A program made the translations under genes and the position numbers. Source: Campylorhamphus procurvoides (Eukaryota > Chordata > Aves > Passeriformes > Dendrocolaptidae). From it: a stretch of DNA of 64,000 bases. Positions 35,601 through 50,600 of this stretch are shown piece by piece. Under the pieces are notes generated by a model. The model did no database searches. It worked only from the letters and a program-made list of their open reading frames with translations, and was not told where the DNA came from. Each line of letters opens with the position of its first letter. Positions within the stretch are counted from its first letter, which is position 1. Location of the stretch: the NCBI GenBank assembly GCA_013396655.1, contig WBMV01004771.1, positions 1 to 64,000 on the forward strand. Direction: 5' to 3'.

Positions 35601-38600
35601 GGAAAGAACTTCCTTCTTCGAGCATGGATCTTCCTCTCCTTGGCACTGGCTGGCTGAACTGGGGAAAACTGAGACAGTGACATCCTTCTAAGAGCCAGCT
35701 CTGCTGTGGATGAGGTGGTGATTGTGCGAAGAGGACCTGCGGTGGCTGGGTGTGACCTGGGAGAGCTGAGGAGGTTGTGGGTGCAGCCCTGGGGGAGAAG
35801 AAACAGCTCATAGGTCATGAAGCAACTCCTCTGTGAGCCAGTTAGTGCTGAGGAGGGTGGGAAAAGGTGGATTCAGTGCTGGAGAGCAGAAAGCTCATTA
35901 AGGCTGCAGTGCTGGGCTGTGCCACCGTACTGAGGCAGGTGCTGGGGGAAGCAGGTAATGATGTCCTGAGAAAAGAGAGGACCTAGAACTTGGGAATCTG
36001 TTCCTTTGATGTTTCCAGATTGTGCTTGTGAACAGGAGATATGTCCTGCACCATAACATGGACCTTGACTTTTAAGCACCTGTGTACCTTAGCAGAACTT
36101 TTCTCTAGACATACACCTGCAAGGAGGGATGTCAGCTTCTCTTCTAGTTCTGTAATGTTTAAGACCCTTTTCCATGAAAATCAAATTCTTGGAGTGGTAC
36201 GATTCTGAACAAATATTGTAAAGCATTTTTTTGCCCATATGGTTAGGAAAATATGGAAACTGAAGTGCTTTGAGGGATAGTAAAGCAGTTGAAAAACAGA
36301 ATTTATATACAGTTTTGCATTTGTCTGATTTTGGGTTTGACCAGGGACTTTTGGATGTTGGGCAACTGCAAGCCAATGTCAGTGAATTTGAATCCACATA
36401 GTTCCTAAACTTCACTAGAAGGGGATTTTAGTCAGAAATATTGGGTCTGTTCTTAGGAAGGTGGTGACAGGATGTGGGCCATGTGTTAGACATTTAAAGA
36501 AAGAAACTGTTGATCTGCCAGGAACAGATACTTGAACGCCAAACTAGAAGAAAGAAAGGACACCATTTTTTAGCATTTTATTTAGAAATGTATCTTTCTG
36601 AAATTCATTTTGCACAGGGACTTTTGTTTTTGATCAGTAATCAGGAAAGATCTGAAAACAGCTTCCTGTTAGGTCTTACAGGCAGGGCTTTGTGCCAAGA
36701 TGAGTGACACAGTGTGGCATTTAATTGAAAACTGACCTGTCTCAGTTTGGACAGCAGCACTGTATTGACTCCGATCTTGTATCCAACAGAACAGTCAGTT
36801 TAACTGAGCTGAAGCATTCTCATGTAAGCAAGAGAAGGCAGAGACTACTCCGGGAGCACACAGATAGTACCCTGCCAAAGGAAAACAAGAGGCTAAAAGA
36901 GATTGTGCAGTTCAAAGAGTGGAGGTTCTGTTTGCTGCCAGTCACTGGTTCTGCATTTCTTAATATTAGAAGATATTTGCAGAGTGGTACCCTGATAAAG
37001 ATAAAACCCACTCCCCAAAAAAACAACCACCAAAATCCTCCAAAGTTATATTATTTCTTGTCTCTCATGCTAACTCTGGAAGTCTCTGCAGAAAGAGTGT
37101 AGCCTGATTTTGCAAGCAGTTTGTGCCCCTTCATAGGGAACTTTGCCATGTAAATTGAGGAGTGAGAGATGTTCACTGATGGAGAAGTAGTCTGGCAATG
37201 ATGTATCAATGATGTTGAAATCAGTACAAGCATCATCCTCTTAGGGCTGTGCTTGGAACAAGACTTAACTGAAAACTGACTCAGAGCATATGGCCAACAT
37301 GTGCAAACATCCCTTAGGAAGAATTCCAGGCCTTGATTTCCCAATGATGTTCATAAAAGTAGGATTGGTCCCATAATTCATGGTTAAACTCAAAACCTCA
37401 ACAACAAAGTAATTGTAACTTTGGTTACACCCCGCCTTTATCAACTGCCACTGGCTTGTTTCTCGAAGTGAGACTTTATGCCACAACCATAAGAAACCAG
37501 CAGAAAATTGAGAGAAGTCAGGGATTAAACAAAACTAAGAAACTGGTCAGGATACTTTAAATAGTTTTTCAGTAAACTAAACTTGTTGGCAAGCTGCCTA
37601 GACACCTGACAGAAAGGTTCTCTATGCTTTAATATGTCTGGAAATTTTCAGACCTTTCAGTTCTCAGTGCGGCCTGATAAGAAGGTGATTTTCACGAACA
37701 GAATTTGATTACATCTTCCTCTTCAGGGGCACCTGTATCGAATGCCTGCCCTCTGAAACAGAAAGATCAGACCTACTTTAGGTAACTGCTTAATATAAGA
37801 GCCAAGACCTAGTGCAGAGCTTTAAGATAGATGTTTTCCCAATTTCAGCATAGTTCCAGAAATACTGTGTCTTTGTTCTTAGCACAGAATCTGCTGGTCC
37901 AGTATCACTGTTATTAAATGAATCACTTAATACTAAACAAATCATAAGATGCAATTAAAACATTTATTGAGAGCAGTCAGAGCTAAAACCCCAGAATTCC
38001 CAGCAATGGCAATATTCCTTGCCATCCAGCAGCAGTGCCAGGATACTACTAAATTTCACTGAACCTAGTCAGTGCTTACACATAGTTTTTGTGATAACTA
38101 TCTATGTGCCTTGTTGCCAGCAAGCACACTTAGCCCTGGCCCTTCTCTCATAGTAGTAACATAGAATTTTCATTGGTCTTTGAATGTTTCCGTAGCCAGT
38201 GATGCCAAAGTTATTTCCCAGAGATGATGGCAACAGCCAATACACAGATAGATGGCTGGCTGTGCAAAAGCAAGCTGGAAATGAGCCGTTACACAAGTGA
38301 GCAAAATGTGTAACCATCTATCAGAAATTACAGCATTCCTGAGGAAGAGGGCCTACTTATAAAATTTCTTTTAATACCTTTTAATTAAACTATAAAATGA
38401 GTTCTTGAAAAGAAAACTTCCAAAAGACCCTTCTGAAGGATGCTGGACCTGGAGTAGTCCCTAAGCACATGTGTATGTGGAGTATAAGCTCTGGGGCTGG
38501 CAGAGACCACACCAGATAACCACAACCATAAATATATCCCATGCTATTTGTAAGTAAAACACCTTTAAACACCTACATAATGAAGTAACTTCTGCAGCTT

Positions 38601-41600
38601 TCTTTATGCAAAGTAAAAAAATAATAATAAATGAAATCTTTTTCCATATCCAAGTCATTAGGGATAACTAAGGACTTGCCTGGACAGCAGAAGTGACCAG
38701 ACAGAGCAGGTGTGGGCTCAGCACTCACAGCCTCTGCATGGAGCTCATCAGCTTCAACCAGTTTGCAGTCAGTAACCCTTCGGGGTAGCTGTTACACCTT
38801 GAGCAAAAAACTTGAACTCCAAAATACAGAGATAAGGCTTTCCAAAGATTTTGCATGTTTGATGTTTAGCAACAGAGCTGAGAAGTGCTTCTGAGCAACC
38901 TGTCTGCTCCTCCTTCTGAGGAGACCAACTGCATGCCAGTGGCAGTGTGTAAAAGGGAGTGATTAAAAAGAATAGCTAATTCTCCAGAAATTCAAGTAAA
39001 ATGCAGTTAATTTGGGTCTTTTTTTTTTTGAATGTTGTTTGCCAAGTTTCGTGTTCATGCAGTATCCATGCAAGACTTCACACCTTTGATGACTGTTTCC
39101 TCAGCTGTTTCCTGCTGCTGAGACAGAGAAGAGTGTTGGTAGTGGAGGAGCTGAATTGTTGAGCACAGCAATTCTCTGAGCAGCTCTTTTACTGCTGGGC
39201 AACTATATTCTGTTTATGCAGATTTTTTCTTTGCATTGTTTCACTGTGGAAGACTGACGATGCACAGCTAGTGCAAACATCCATTTCACGTGAATAGCTT
39301 TCTAGTTGCCATGTCCTTATTTTGCACCTGTGTTTGACTTATATTGGGAAATGTGGAGGTAAGTGGCCTCCTGTTTCAGCTGGAAATTTCTTCTGCATTA
39401 ATATTACACCTCTGACAGAGCCTTGCTCTTTATCCTGAGCCAAGCCCTTAGTTCAAGTGGATGCTGTGTATGTTATGTATGTTCCATGTTCTAGACCAGG
39501 CAGGGAACAACATTTAGGCCTTATCATCAGTGCTCTACATGATTCTCGTGTTTAGATCCACAGGTGGGAGACAGCTGTTAGGTGCTGCCTCATGTTTTAG
39601 CAGTGATGCAACATTAGCAATCACTGCTTTACTTTTGGCTGAACCTTTATCTTTTCTTTTGCAGAGCCATTGCCCTACCCCTCAGTACCAAACTGGGTGT
39701 GAGAGACAAGCAGAGACCAAAAGCTCAGCCCAATCTCGTGCTGGAAACATTCTACAGTATGTGCTGCAAGAACCCTGAAGAAGTGAGTCTCTTCTTCCTT
39801 TGCTTTCCTGTAGATTTAGTGTCTTTAGCCAACTAAAATTCCATTTGGAATCCTGAAGTTTGGTAATACCATTTATATTTGGAAGCCCAACAAAGCTGCA
39901 GGGACCACTGTAGCACTGGTTACCTGAGAGCAGCCGGCCATGGACGTCCTTCTGCAATGCCATCAGCTCTCAGTTCTGCTCCTGAATACGTGGGAGGAAA
40001 CTGTTCTCCCAGAGGAATTAATGACAAATGAAGCAGAACAAGGATTTAAAAGTCAGCTTAGAAGGAGATTCAGCACTGGGCCCTGAGAAATACAAGATTT
40101 ATGTCAAAGTATAATGGAGAAAGAAACCAGGTTCCTAAAGATTAACTACCAGAGGGAATCCTCCCATCTTGTACCAGGAGAGATAGCAGAAACAGAAATA
40201 AGGAGTAGGCATCCAGAGAAATAGGGAGGTCATGGGTCAGGAGGTTTCTTTGCAGGCCCCTACATGCAGCCAGCGAAACAAAGAAAGGTAAAAAGTTCAA
40301 CCAAGGAAGAAGAGAGAAAACGACCCCTCTAAGGATGAAGAAACAGGAACGACCACTGAAATTCTCCCCAAAAGATGTCTCCATCCCAAGATCCGCCCAA
40401 ACCCCACCTAGCATGAATATTATAATTAGATGACTAGACCTAGTGAATATGTACGTAGAGATGTTGTGTCCCCCCCCCTTGAAAACTCTATAAAAACCCT
40501 AACTTTACACTGGAACTTTAGAGCTACTGTGTCCAATGCGAATCTGGAGCTCTCCAACATTGTATACAATAAACACCTTTGCTGCTTAAAGATAAAATTC
40601 TGTCTTTGAGCAGTTTTTCTGTGCTATTTTGGCATCACAACTCTCGTTCCCTCTCGCGTTTACCTTATACAAAGCACAAACTGTAACACAGGAGGCTCCG
40701 CCTGAACATCAGTGACATTTTCTTGCTGTGAGGCTAACCAGGAATCAGAACAGATTACCCAGAAGAGGTTGTGCAGTTTCTATTCTTGGGAAAACTCAAA
40801 GCTGTTTGGACATGGTCCTGGGCATCTGGCTCTGTTTGAGCTGGGGTCATTGGCATAGGTGGCCTCTGTGATCCCTTCCAAACTCAGCCATTCCGTGATG
40901 GCTTCTTTTCATATATTAGCAAATCCTATAAAAAATTAGTCATATCAGCTGCCTTGAGACTCCCACATTGCTAGTCCCTGCAGCTCAGCAGGTGTGTGTT
41001 GCTTGATCTCCTAGTCTGGACTGGGTCATTCTGTTGCTGTGCAACCCATGAGTTTGAGATTGGTCTTTTCAGGAAGCCAACAACTTGATCGCCATCACAG
41101 AGATTGTGAGGAGCATCAGAAACTGGTAAACACAACTGGTGGCTGGTTTTGCCTGAGGTCTAAAAAGAGTGATCTTGAAGAAATTGGCAAGATAATCCAG
41201 CGTTGTGATGCCTGCCACTAAGGGGAAAAAACACTGGCAGGATTGTGAATGTTTAGGCACTATTAGGGTTTAAGCTTGTCAGTGAAGTCCCTGGGTGGTT
41301 ACCCTTGTGATAGGAAAAGGCCTGGCTTTGTCAGCAGCTTTTCCCCACAGCTCTCCTGCAGCCACATTGCACTGAGGCTGTACTTTTATCCCAGTGAGTC
41401 TGTGACACTGGAACATATCCTCACCATGAGACTGACAGCAGTGAAAGGTGATGCAGGACTGGTGCTGCTGCCTGTCTCTCTCCACTCACAGGTACACCTC
41501 AGCCAGTCTGCTGGCTTCCTCCCTCTCCCACAACCTCTCAAACACCTACTTAGAGGCAGGTTTTACTTAACGCGATTTTGCAGTTCTCAGCAGCTTTTCC

Positions 41601-44600
41601 TGCTGAGAACTGAGATATTCCACATGATGGGAGCAGTTGGAGAACATAAATTAGCTTCTCCATTTGTCTCCACCACCCAAATGGAGGTCACTAAGTAGGA
41701 GCCAAAAGCAGCACATCTGAAAACTGATAATGAACATTTTTTTTTACTACAGGCTCATTCTATGTAAGTCATTCTCACATGATACCATCAAGGTAAATGC
41801 ATTCCATGAAAAACTATTGCTTTACTTAAAAAATAAGGCTATCCATGATGACACTTCCAAATAGGGATATAAAACATGAGAAACTTTTTTCATGTCACAT
41901 GCCAAACTCTTAAGAGCCTTAGCACAAGAAGGAAGGTAATTGCAATATTTCTGGTGAGTAATTTATTGGAAAATTATCCCTAACAGGTTTACCACAACAG
42001 GAAAACATTTGGTAGGAAAATGGCATTATCTCTGCTCATGATGTCCATCAGGTTATTGGCTGATACTGAATCAGAATGAGATGAGGCATGACAAGTTTCA
42101 ATGCAGAACCTTAAAATATTATTTAAGCTGTAGTGTAACTTTCTTGGAGTGAAAGATTTAAGGGATTTGGTCCTTGAAGACAAGGTTAGGAAGTGATTTG
42201 ACAACAAACTCATGTGAGGAGAGGAGACCAGTTTGAAAGTTGAAACTGGGAAGTTAACTTAAGAAATGAGAAGTTTCAACATTTAGCATTAATAACCTAT
42301 TGCTTAGAGGGAAATAGAAAGGTTTTCCACTGTCTGGGGTCTTTACACTAGGAACAGACAGCTTTTAGAAAGATGCCTTAACCAGAACAGATTTGGGCTT
42401 GCTGGGAGCCTCCAGCTAGGCTGTGGTGGGTCAGATGAGGTATGACCTCAACTGACCTTTGAACCTGGATCTGAACCCTGCTGCTTCACCTGTTTTCCAG
42501 GGTGAGCTGACCAGTTTGTCCAAGCAATGTGACCTGCCAGTGAGGAAAGTGGAGAGGTGGTTCCGGCGCCGGAGGAACATGGACCGACCCAGCCTGTCAA
42601 AGAAGTTCTGCGAGGCCTGGTGAGCAGGAGCACAAGCCATGAGCAGCAGGTTTTCACCAGAGCTGAGCTCTGACAGCTCGGCACGCTGCCTCCCATCCTG
42701 CCTTCCATCACTATGCAGAGAGATCCCAGCCCGCTGCCTGCTGTCCATCTCTACGCAGGGAGTATCCTGGGTCTTTCCTGACCCACTTGACCCTTCTGCA
42801 ACTCTCTGCTGCTTCTCTATTAGTGAAACATTTCTTGCTTTTCCTCATTATTTTCAGTCCCAAGTCTGCTTTTACTGCTGTCTCACTTTGTTCCGTACCA
42901 GGCTCCTGTTTCTGACTGTCAGACTGGTATTTTGCTCTGAAACACAATTGTACCTGAAAAACTCTCTTGTGTTTGCATCTTACTGCTTTGCTGCTGTTTT
43001 GGTACCTACAAAAAAGTCAGCTTTTCCGTTGCCTTTCCCATGGCTTCCCTTTGCCTTTCTGCAAGCTGATTCCTTCTGCTGTATCTTTTCTGCAACTATT
43101 TTGCACACTGGCAGTGGACTGGATTGGATTCTGCTGTCACTTAACTTCAGCATCCTGAAAGTCACAAACCAGCACCCTTCTACAGGGCAATAAAAGGGGC
43201 CTGTGTGAAAGCTTGTGTTTAGCAAAGAGCAAAAGTTGCCTTGGAAACCCTCCTTGTTATGTGGAGGCACAAAATAAATCTCCCACCAGCCAGCTCTGTG
43301 AATGTCAGTCCTGGCTGATCTTTCCACAGAAAAGGAGGATTCTCCTCAGCCTGGCTGGAATGCCTTAAATATGAGTGGCTACTCTGTTATTTGTGTGAGG
43401 AAGTGGGTCCTCCCTGGAAAGCCACAGAAATTAAATAAATCATTAAATACCTGGATTGCTATTCATCTGTCTAAAAGTGTGTATTCATAGGGTAGGCATC
43501 AACTTTGAGCTCATACTCCATTTAGCACTCCATCTCTAATTCAAAACCCCTACCTAAAAAAACCTAATTGAAAAGAGAAAAAAGCTGTGTATTATTTATT
43601 TATAATATTCCAGATAGTTACAGTCAGAAATATTTAGAGAAACTATGGATAAGGAGTAGTAAAACAAGTATGCTTATTCTGCCTCCATCCAGATAAAATC
43701 TTGGCTCTCCCTGCACTGCATGACTTGTAGTAAATAGTAAACAGTAAATAGTAAACAATAAATCCTTTTGTGCCTCAGCTCATTAAGCCTGGTGTCCTTC
43801 AACCTGCCCTGAGTCACCATGTGCAGTATGTAGATAGAATGAGTCTCTGATGTGACAGAGCAGCTTTGTAGAGATTGTATTTGTCTTGGAGCTCCTGGGG
43901 GTTTTAATTAACAGGTGGAATTTCTCTCTCAAAATGCAGTTACATCTGAATTGTTATGGAGAATTTTGGAAATTCAAGGACTGGTTTAGACAGTTTTATT
44001 CCTTTGATTATTTCCTGTGTTTAGTTTATTGATAACTTGTTTATTCTCTTGGGGTGAAATGCTTCTCATTCCTTACTATATGTTTACATTCAGAATGACC
44101 TGCCTCAGTCCACTGAATTGGGCAAACAGTTCATATGTACTTTTATGTGGGTTTAATGTTGGTAAATCGTTACCAGCTCCTCACTGAGGCTAAACGTGAC
44201 AGTAGTTAGTTACTTTACATGATAATGAATTTAGCATGCATGATCCCCAAAGGCCAAAGAGGAAGATTGGCATTGTTTGACTTTTACAAATGCATCGGTT
44301 AGTGCTGGGAACCTTTGGGATTATTCTCTGAGTGATTTTAGTCAGCGAGATTCTTGTCTCTTCTGAGATCTCTAAAGTAGGGGAATTGCTCTTTGTGAAG
44401 TCTGTGGAATGTGCTGGTAACATGCAAAGAGCTGCTCCTGTTCTGGGCAAACCTTGAACATATTAAGGTGTGTCTTTGGCTTAATAGTGTCATTCTTTGA
44501 ATGAGTGTGACCATACAGACGTGCAGCTTGAGGGTTAATGAATGGGATTCTAATACACTTTGTTTTGTTTGTTTGTAGCTGGAGGTTTACATTTTACATC

Positions 44601-47600
44601 ATTTCTTTCTTCACCGGACTTGCTGTCCTCTATGATGTGAGTACACAAGCAACCACCTGTTGTTCTACCCAGCCAGTGTCTGCAAGAACAGCAGAACTTG
44701 TCAAACATGTCTTTTCAGACCTTCTTCTAGAGGTTTTTCACCTAGGTCAGTGTCTATCCCCTGCATAGCACACTTAGGAAACCACAGACATACTGGACCA
44801 TGTTTATTTTAGGAACTCCAGCTCAGAACCAAGATGTTTCCTCTTCTTCTGGCAATGCAGAAGACAATTGGGATTGTGTAAAAGTACATTTCTGCAGGGT
44901 AGGAGATCGAGCACTTACCTGAGATGGAAGCTGCAGAACCTATTTCTGTGTTGCATCCAATATCTGTTTAAGGTAAAAAACTGAGGCTTCCTTTGGATCA
45001 TGGACTATAATTTAGTAATTTTATTTGTTAGTTTTCTTTTCTAGCTTAGGGAACACAGTATGCCATAGTTGTTTCATAGTTTTTCCTTTGTCCATTTTGG
45101 TTCTATGTCACACATCTCTCCTGGTTCAGGACATGTATTTGCTGTAAATTCTACTCCCAAACCCTCTGCCAAGTCAGCAGGGACTGTGTCTACTTCTAAT
45201 TACCACTGCACCTAAAACCACTGCCTCCTGCTTCCCATCTGTAATGCCCACGCACCAGCAGTGCTCAGTGAGAAGAAATGCTGCCCTCTTGCCTCTGCTC
45301 TGATACCTGGAGCCCTGTAGAACTAATAGAAAATTAGCCTCACAGGTGTTAGGGTAGATTATGTGTGGCACAGGGTTTGTTCCACTGCTGTGTGCTCTGA
45401 TCCAGCCTGGGCACAGCACAGGGGCAGAGTGTGAACCATGCAGGCAGAGCTTTTAGGGAGCTTAGTTGCCATGTTTTCCTGAAAGTTTCTAAACTGCCAA
45501 GTTTACCAATTTTCTTTTGAACAGAGTAGGATCTTCTCAGAAGTTCGTTACTTAACTGCAGCATGACACTCACTATTAAAGGAAAAAACACATGCCTGAC
45601 ATGCAAATTTTCAGCCTTCTTACCACATTTCAATGCTGTTGTCTAAACCACAGAGATTTTTAATGAAATAATTGTAAGAATATTTTAAAATACTCAAAAC
45701 ATCGCCGCCACCTCAAACTAGTAGAAGACTGCAACAAGTTGGTAGAAGTCTTTCCTGAGCTAATTTATTTGGAACTGGGCTAAACAGCACATGAGATTTC
45801 AGCACAGTAGCCACAGTCTGAAAACATTACAAGCAGCTGTAAGTCCTTGTAGTGGAAATGTCTTGGCAGCTGAATTCCAGACAGTGTGACCTGCTCTGCC
45901 TGTAATAAAATACAACAAAGTCTGTAGTGGTAACAAATTAAAGGGGTTAGACAGTTGATATAAAAAGAATTTCTCTGATATTCTCACATTGTTGCATTTT
46001 TGTTGCAGAAGCCTTGGTTTTGGGACCATAGAGAGTGCTGGACAGGATATCCGCAACAGGTGAGTCGCACAAAAGAGAATATTGCTGTTATAAATCTTGT
46101 ATTGTGTTTCAGTATCTTTTGAAAGTCATATTATATTAGCGACAAAAAGAGGACACTGAATTAAATTCAAACTTATGAGCCCCAAGAATTCAAAGCCAGA
46201 CCTTCATCTGAGGAGAACATCTTTGTACCTGATGTCATCTAAACACAAGAAAGGATGAGTCAGCAGAGCAAGAGGAGGCTGCAGAAATAAAGGGAGAGTT
46301 CTGATCAGTTAAGCCAAGAAACTGTAAATTGGGAATGCTTCCATGCTGTGTAGTTTGCAGAAGAGACTGAGGCTTGAGAACATGTTGTCTGAAGAGAGAA
46401 GTAAAGACTTGGGTAGAGGTCTGCAGATTAGAGGATGTACTCTGAACATGGTGTGCTTCAGCTGTGCTGAGGAATCATGTCCACAGTGCTCCCTGGGGAG
46501 TTTGTTTCCCAGTGGAATTGGCAGAATGGCCAGGAGCAATACAGCATCATTCCCACTGAGGTCAGAGGATGCTCTCTTACAGTTTTACAATGTATATTTT
46601 GATTTTTTTTTGACAACAGCACTGCAAGAAGCTGTCCGGTGAGTTGTGCAGTGTTATATCTCTTACCAGCCCAGACCAGAACATCTTTAATGCAAACTGC
46701 CAGCTAGACAGAAAATCTGCTCCTTGTTCATCAACACAAGGACCAAAGAGAGCAACCAAAAGTCAGGTCTTTTTCTGCCCAGCTGCCTCCCTTGCTATTC
46801 CTACTCCTGTTAATGTGAGAAGCTGAAACAGGAGCCATTGCCTCCTCTGCCTTTGCCCTTAGGTTTTTATATGCTCTGAACGCTGTAGAGAAGATGACAA
46901 TTGCCTGTCCTATAGCAGGAGCTTTCCTATACCCCATCACTGTGCTGCATGCTGGAGCAGACACAGTAAAGAGAACTAAATTTCATTAAAGTGAAAAATC
47001 TGATTCCAACATTGGCAGAGGTTCCTCTATCCTGTGAGAGCAGCTGATAAGTCTTTCTAGTGGGATACTATCTCCTGTATTAGTATGCAAGGAGCTACCA
47101 TGCGTGGGATTTTACAGTACTGGATGGGAAATAAAAGCTTTCATTAATTGAAGAGGAGGCTGTCACTACCAAGGCATAGTGAAGACTGCTTATGTTCCAG
47201 GGTTTTTTGTCTGACAGTCAAAGTTAGAGCAAAACCCCATGACTGTATGTGGAGGTTGCAAACCCATAAAGGGAAAAGTAGTGCCCAATTATAATGGTGT
47301 GGGCCACAGGAAATATAATGGGACAAATGAGTGAAGAGTGAGGCAGTGTCTTTCAGGCCGACTCTCTGAACAATCCACTGTTGTTCAAAGCCAGAAATTT
47401 TAGGGACAAATCTAGTTCTGAGTAAATGTCAAGCCATGAAAACCAATGGTGCTTGAATAAGAATGTAAGACTGAAAGGATCACTTGTGACCCTGTGTTTC
47501 CTGCTCTGTACACTTGCAGTACATGTCTTGCCAAAAACAGTCTGAGCCTTCATAATAGCATACTGTGTTGGGCTGGCCCTGACTGGCCACAGTGTGCCCA

Positions 47601-50600
47601 CCAAGCCAGTCTGCCTCCTCTCTCCCCAACTGCAAAGTGGGGAGAAAATATAGCAGAAGGCTCTTGGGTCGAGATGAGAGGGTGAAAGCACTCCCTGATT
47701 ACTGTCACAGGAAAAACAGGCTCAACTTGGGGAAAAGCTTATTTAATTTCTTACTAATCAAATAAGAGTAGGATAATAAGAAGTAAACCCAAATTTTAAA
47801 AACACCTTCACTCCATCCCTCCTTTTTTCCTATGCTTAACTTCACGTTCTCTACCCCCTCCCCTGCAGCAGTGCAGGCAGAGGGGGAATGGGGTTGTGGT
47901 CACTTCATCACGTCTTGTCTCTGCTTCTCCTTCCTCCTCACACTTTTCCCCTGTTCCAGCACAGCGTTTCTCCTATGGGAGACAGCCCTCCATGACCCTC
48001 TCCACTGTGGGTCCTTCCCACAAGGTACAGTCCTGCAGGAATGGACTGCTCCAGTGTGAGTCCCCCACGGGTCCACTGGTGCTGCCAGGAACCTGCCCCA
48101 GCACAGGCTCTCCACAGGGTCAGAGCATCTCTAGGACACATCCCCCTGCTCCAGTGGAGGGTCCTCCAGGGGCTGCAGGTAGATCTCTGCTCCCCTGTGG
48201 GTCTCCATGGGCTGCAGAGGCACAGCCTCTGTCACCACAGGCTGCCAGGGAATCTCAACTCCTGCACCTGGAACTCCTCCTCCTCCTCCTTCTGCACTGA
48301 CCTGAGGGTCTGCAGGGTTGTTTCTCTCACATGGTCCCACTCCTCTCTCCACACTGCTCTTGTCCAGCAGTTTTTTCCCTTCTTAAATACGTTACCCGTG
48401 AGGTGCTGCTTCTATCTCTGATGGGCTCAGCCTTGGCCAGCAGTGAATCCGTCTTGGATCTGTCTGGAGCTGGCTCTGTTGGACATGGGGCAGCTTCTGG
48501 CATCTTCTCACAGAAGCCATGCCTGCCCCCCATCCCACTACCACAACCTTGCCACATAAACCAACACACACACACACACTCACTTTCCAACATCTGTAAC
48601 AAAAAGACCAAAACCAGAGGTGGTCATGTTACACTGGCAGAGAACAAGTCAAGAACAAATATGTGTATTAGCAGAAACAGAGAATGTATTAATTATAATT
48701 TCTCCTAAACAGACCATGCATTGCACTACACACAATGACTACAGACATACCACTTGTCTCAAATAATCTAATAATCTGATCCAGAGTTCCTGTTTGGATA
48801 AACTCTAGAGTGTGAACAGCACATACCAGCTTGGGAGATGTTCATATTCCCCCTGGTAGCCCCAGGGCATCCACCTGTGCTTCCTCTTGTGGCTAGTCCT
48901 CGGTGCTACAATGGAAAACAAACAAATCTATGAGGGTCATAAATAACCAGTTTGGGAGCACCATGCTCCATGATCCTTTGGAAATGCTTGTTTCAAAGCC
49001 CCTTTAGTCATATAATTTTTCTTTATCAAATAGATTCAGGTTAAAAGAGGTCATACAGTGCCATAACAGCAAAAATTGCGTGTCAAATGACAAGATCTTT
49101 CTGAGTAGGTCTAAGCTTTTAGTTTCCCAGCTGTAAAAGCCCAGATAATTTACCCAGAAGAATGAGATTACTTTCCATACTGGGATTGAACTTCCCCTCC
49201 ATTAGTTTGAGTAAACTGAAAAATCTGTGATAGATTAGAGGGCACCTGAACACCTTGAAGCCTAGAAATGGAATTATTTAGTTCTGCTACTCCTTACCTA
49301 TCCCACCATGGTGAATTTGTTTATGTAGTTTTTAAAGCTCTGTAGTGGCTGCTCAGGAATCTGAATGGTGCTGAAGAAATCCTAAAAGTATTCAGGATCT
49401 TCCTGGTGATTCCCTAAATGTTCAGCATGGTGTGGTGAAATGGACTTTCCTCCACTATTTGATTTCACCTTGGCACAGATGACATTCAGTAAGTGAGCAC
49501 ATTGTTCAGTTGAAGTATTTCCCCCTGAAGCTGCAAGAACTAGTTTTGTTGGTTTGGTTGTCTAAATCTTTTGCTGCAAAAGGAGTTTTCACTTCCAGCC
49601 CTTGCACTACTGTGTCTGATGGATATTTGCCTGTCTCTCCCTCTGACACAGCCTCTCCAACGCTCCCTGTTCTGGTATTACATGCTGGAGCTCTCCTTCT
49701 ACTGGTCACTGGTCTTCACCCTGCCCTTTGATGTGAAGAGGAAGGTGAGTGCCAGTCTCAGGGGAGAATCAAGAACAAACAGGACACAACCTGAATGCTC
49801 AGGAGAGTGATCTCTAAGAGGATCTATACACTATGTGTATAGTGCTAGTCTGAGGTTTTGTGTGACTCTGTCCTTGCTCATTCAGAGGAATTTCCATTCC
49901 CAGTCACTGTCTTCCTCTGCTCTAGGAGCACAAGCCGTGACTTACAAAGGTGCAAACTACTGCAGAGTTCTCAATCCAAACTTAAAATTCAAATGTAAAA
50001 ATTGCTCTTCTGTGACTGTTCTATGCAACAGTGATCACAGAGAGACAAAAAGAGGTGGTTCTCTGCCACTTAAGCTGCATGAGCTCCAGGTGCCAGTGCC
50101 CCAACAGACTGCAGGGCACAGCATTGGACCATTGCTGGTGGAGGGAGAGAATGTCCTTTGTTGCAAGATCCTCAGTTTACACCATAAATGCTTCCTTCCT
50201 GCTTCTCTTGGTTGCCTATATTTCTAGAATGTGTTTGGTAAAAGAATTATATGGGTAAGACCTTGTAGTGAGAGGATTTTTAGCCACTCAGTAGAGAGAT
50301 ATCATTGCCCCCTGTAGGAGGCATGTTGGACCAGGGCAGGAGGTGCATTATGTATTTATTCTCTGCTGTTCCTTTCCTCATCAGGATTTCAAGGAGCAGA
50401 TAGTCCATCATGCTGCAACCATCTTCCTGATTAGTTTCTCATACTGTGCCAATTACATCCGCATCGGAACGCTGGTGATGGTGATTCATGATGCCTCCGA
50501 TTGCTTCCTAGAGGTGAGCTCCACAACTGACCTGCCAGGCAAAGACAGTTAGCAATGGTGCTCTGCAGCCACAGGGTGTCCTTCCATCTAGCACATGGGC

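Larger units (their letters stand above)
32687..39664 (+). other. CERS4: CERS4 intron 1 (6978 bp)
   Basis: This is the largest intron. It holds a TTAC microsatellite (33570-33605), a T-run at about 33810-33822 and one CR1 tail (34400-34680). No other gene was recognised on either strand. Confidence 0.85.
39783..42500 (+). other. CERS4: CERS4 intron 2 (2718 bp)
   Basis: It contains an LTR (about 40150-40640) followed by a CR1 tail (40690-40910). The remainder is unclassified. Confidence 0.85.
46060..49651 (+). other. CERS4: CERS4 intron 5 (3592 bp)
   Basis: It is dominated by an antisense LTR of about 1 kb (47563-48570). The rest is unclassified. Confidence 0.85.

Noticed and set aside
42639..43193. 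184-codon plus frame right after CERS4 exon 3
   Set aside because: It lies wholly in intron 3 downstream of a good donor, with no homology that I can see.
47832..48708. Several 70-134 codon frames on both strands
   Set aside because: They are Ser/Pro/Leu-rich readings of the LTR's GC-rich repeat core.
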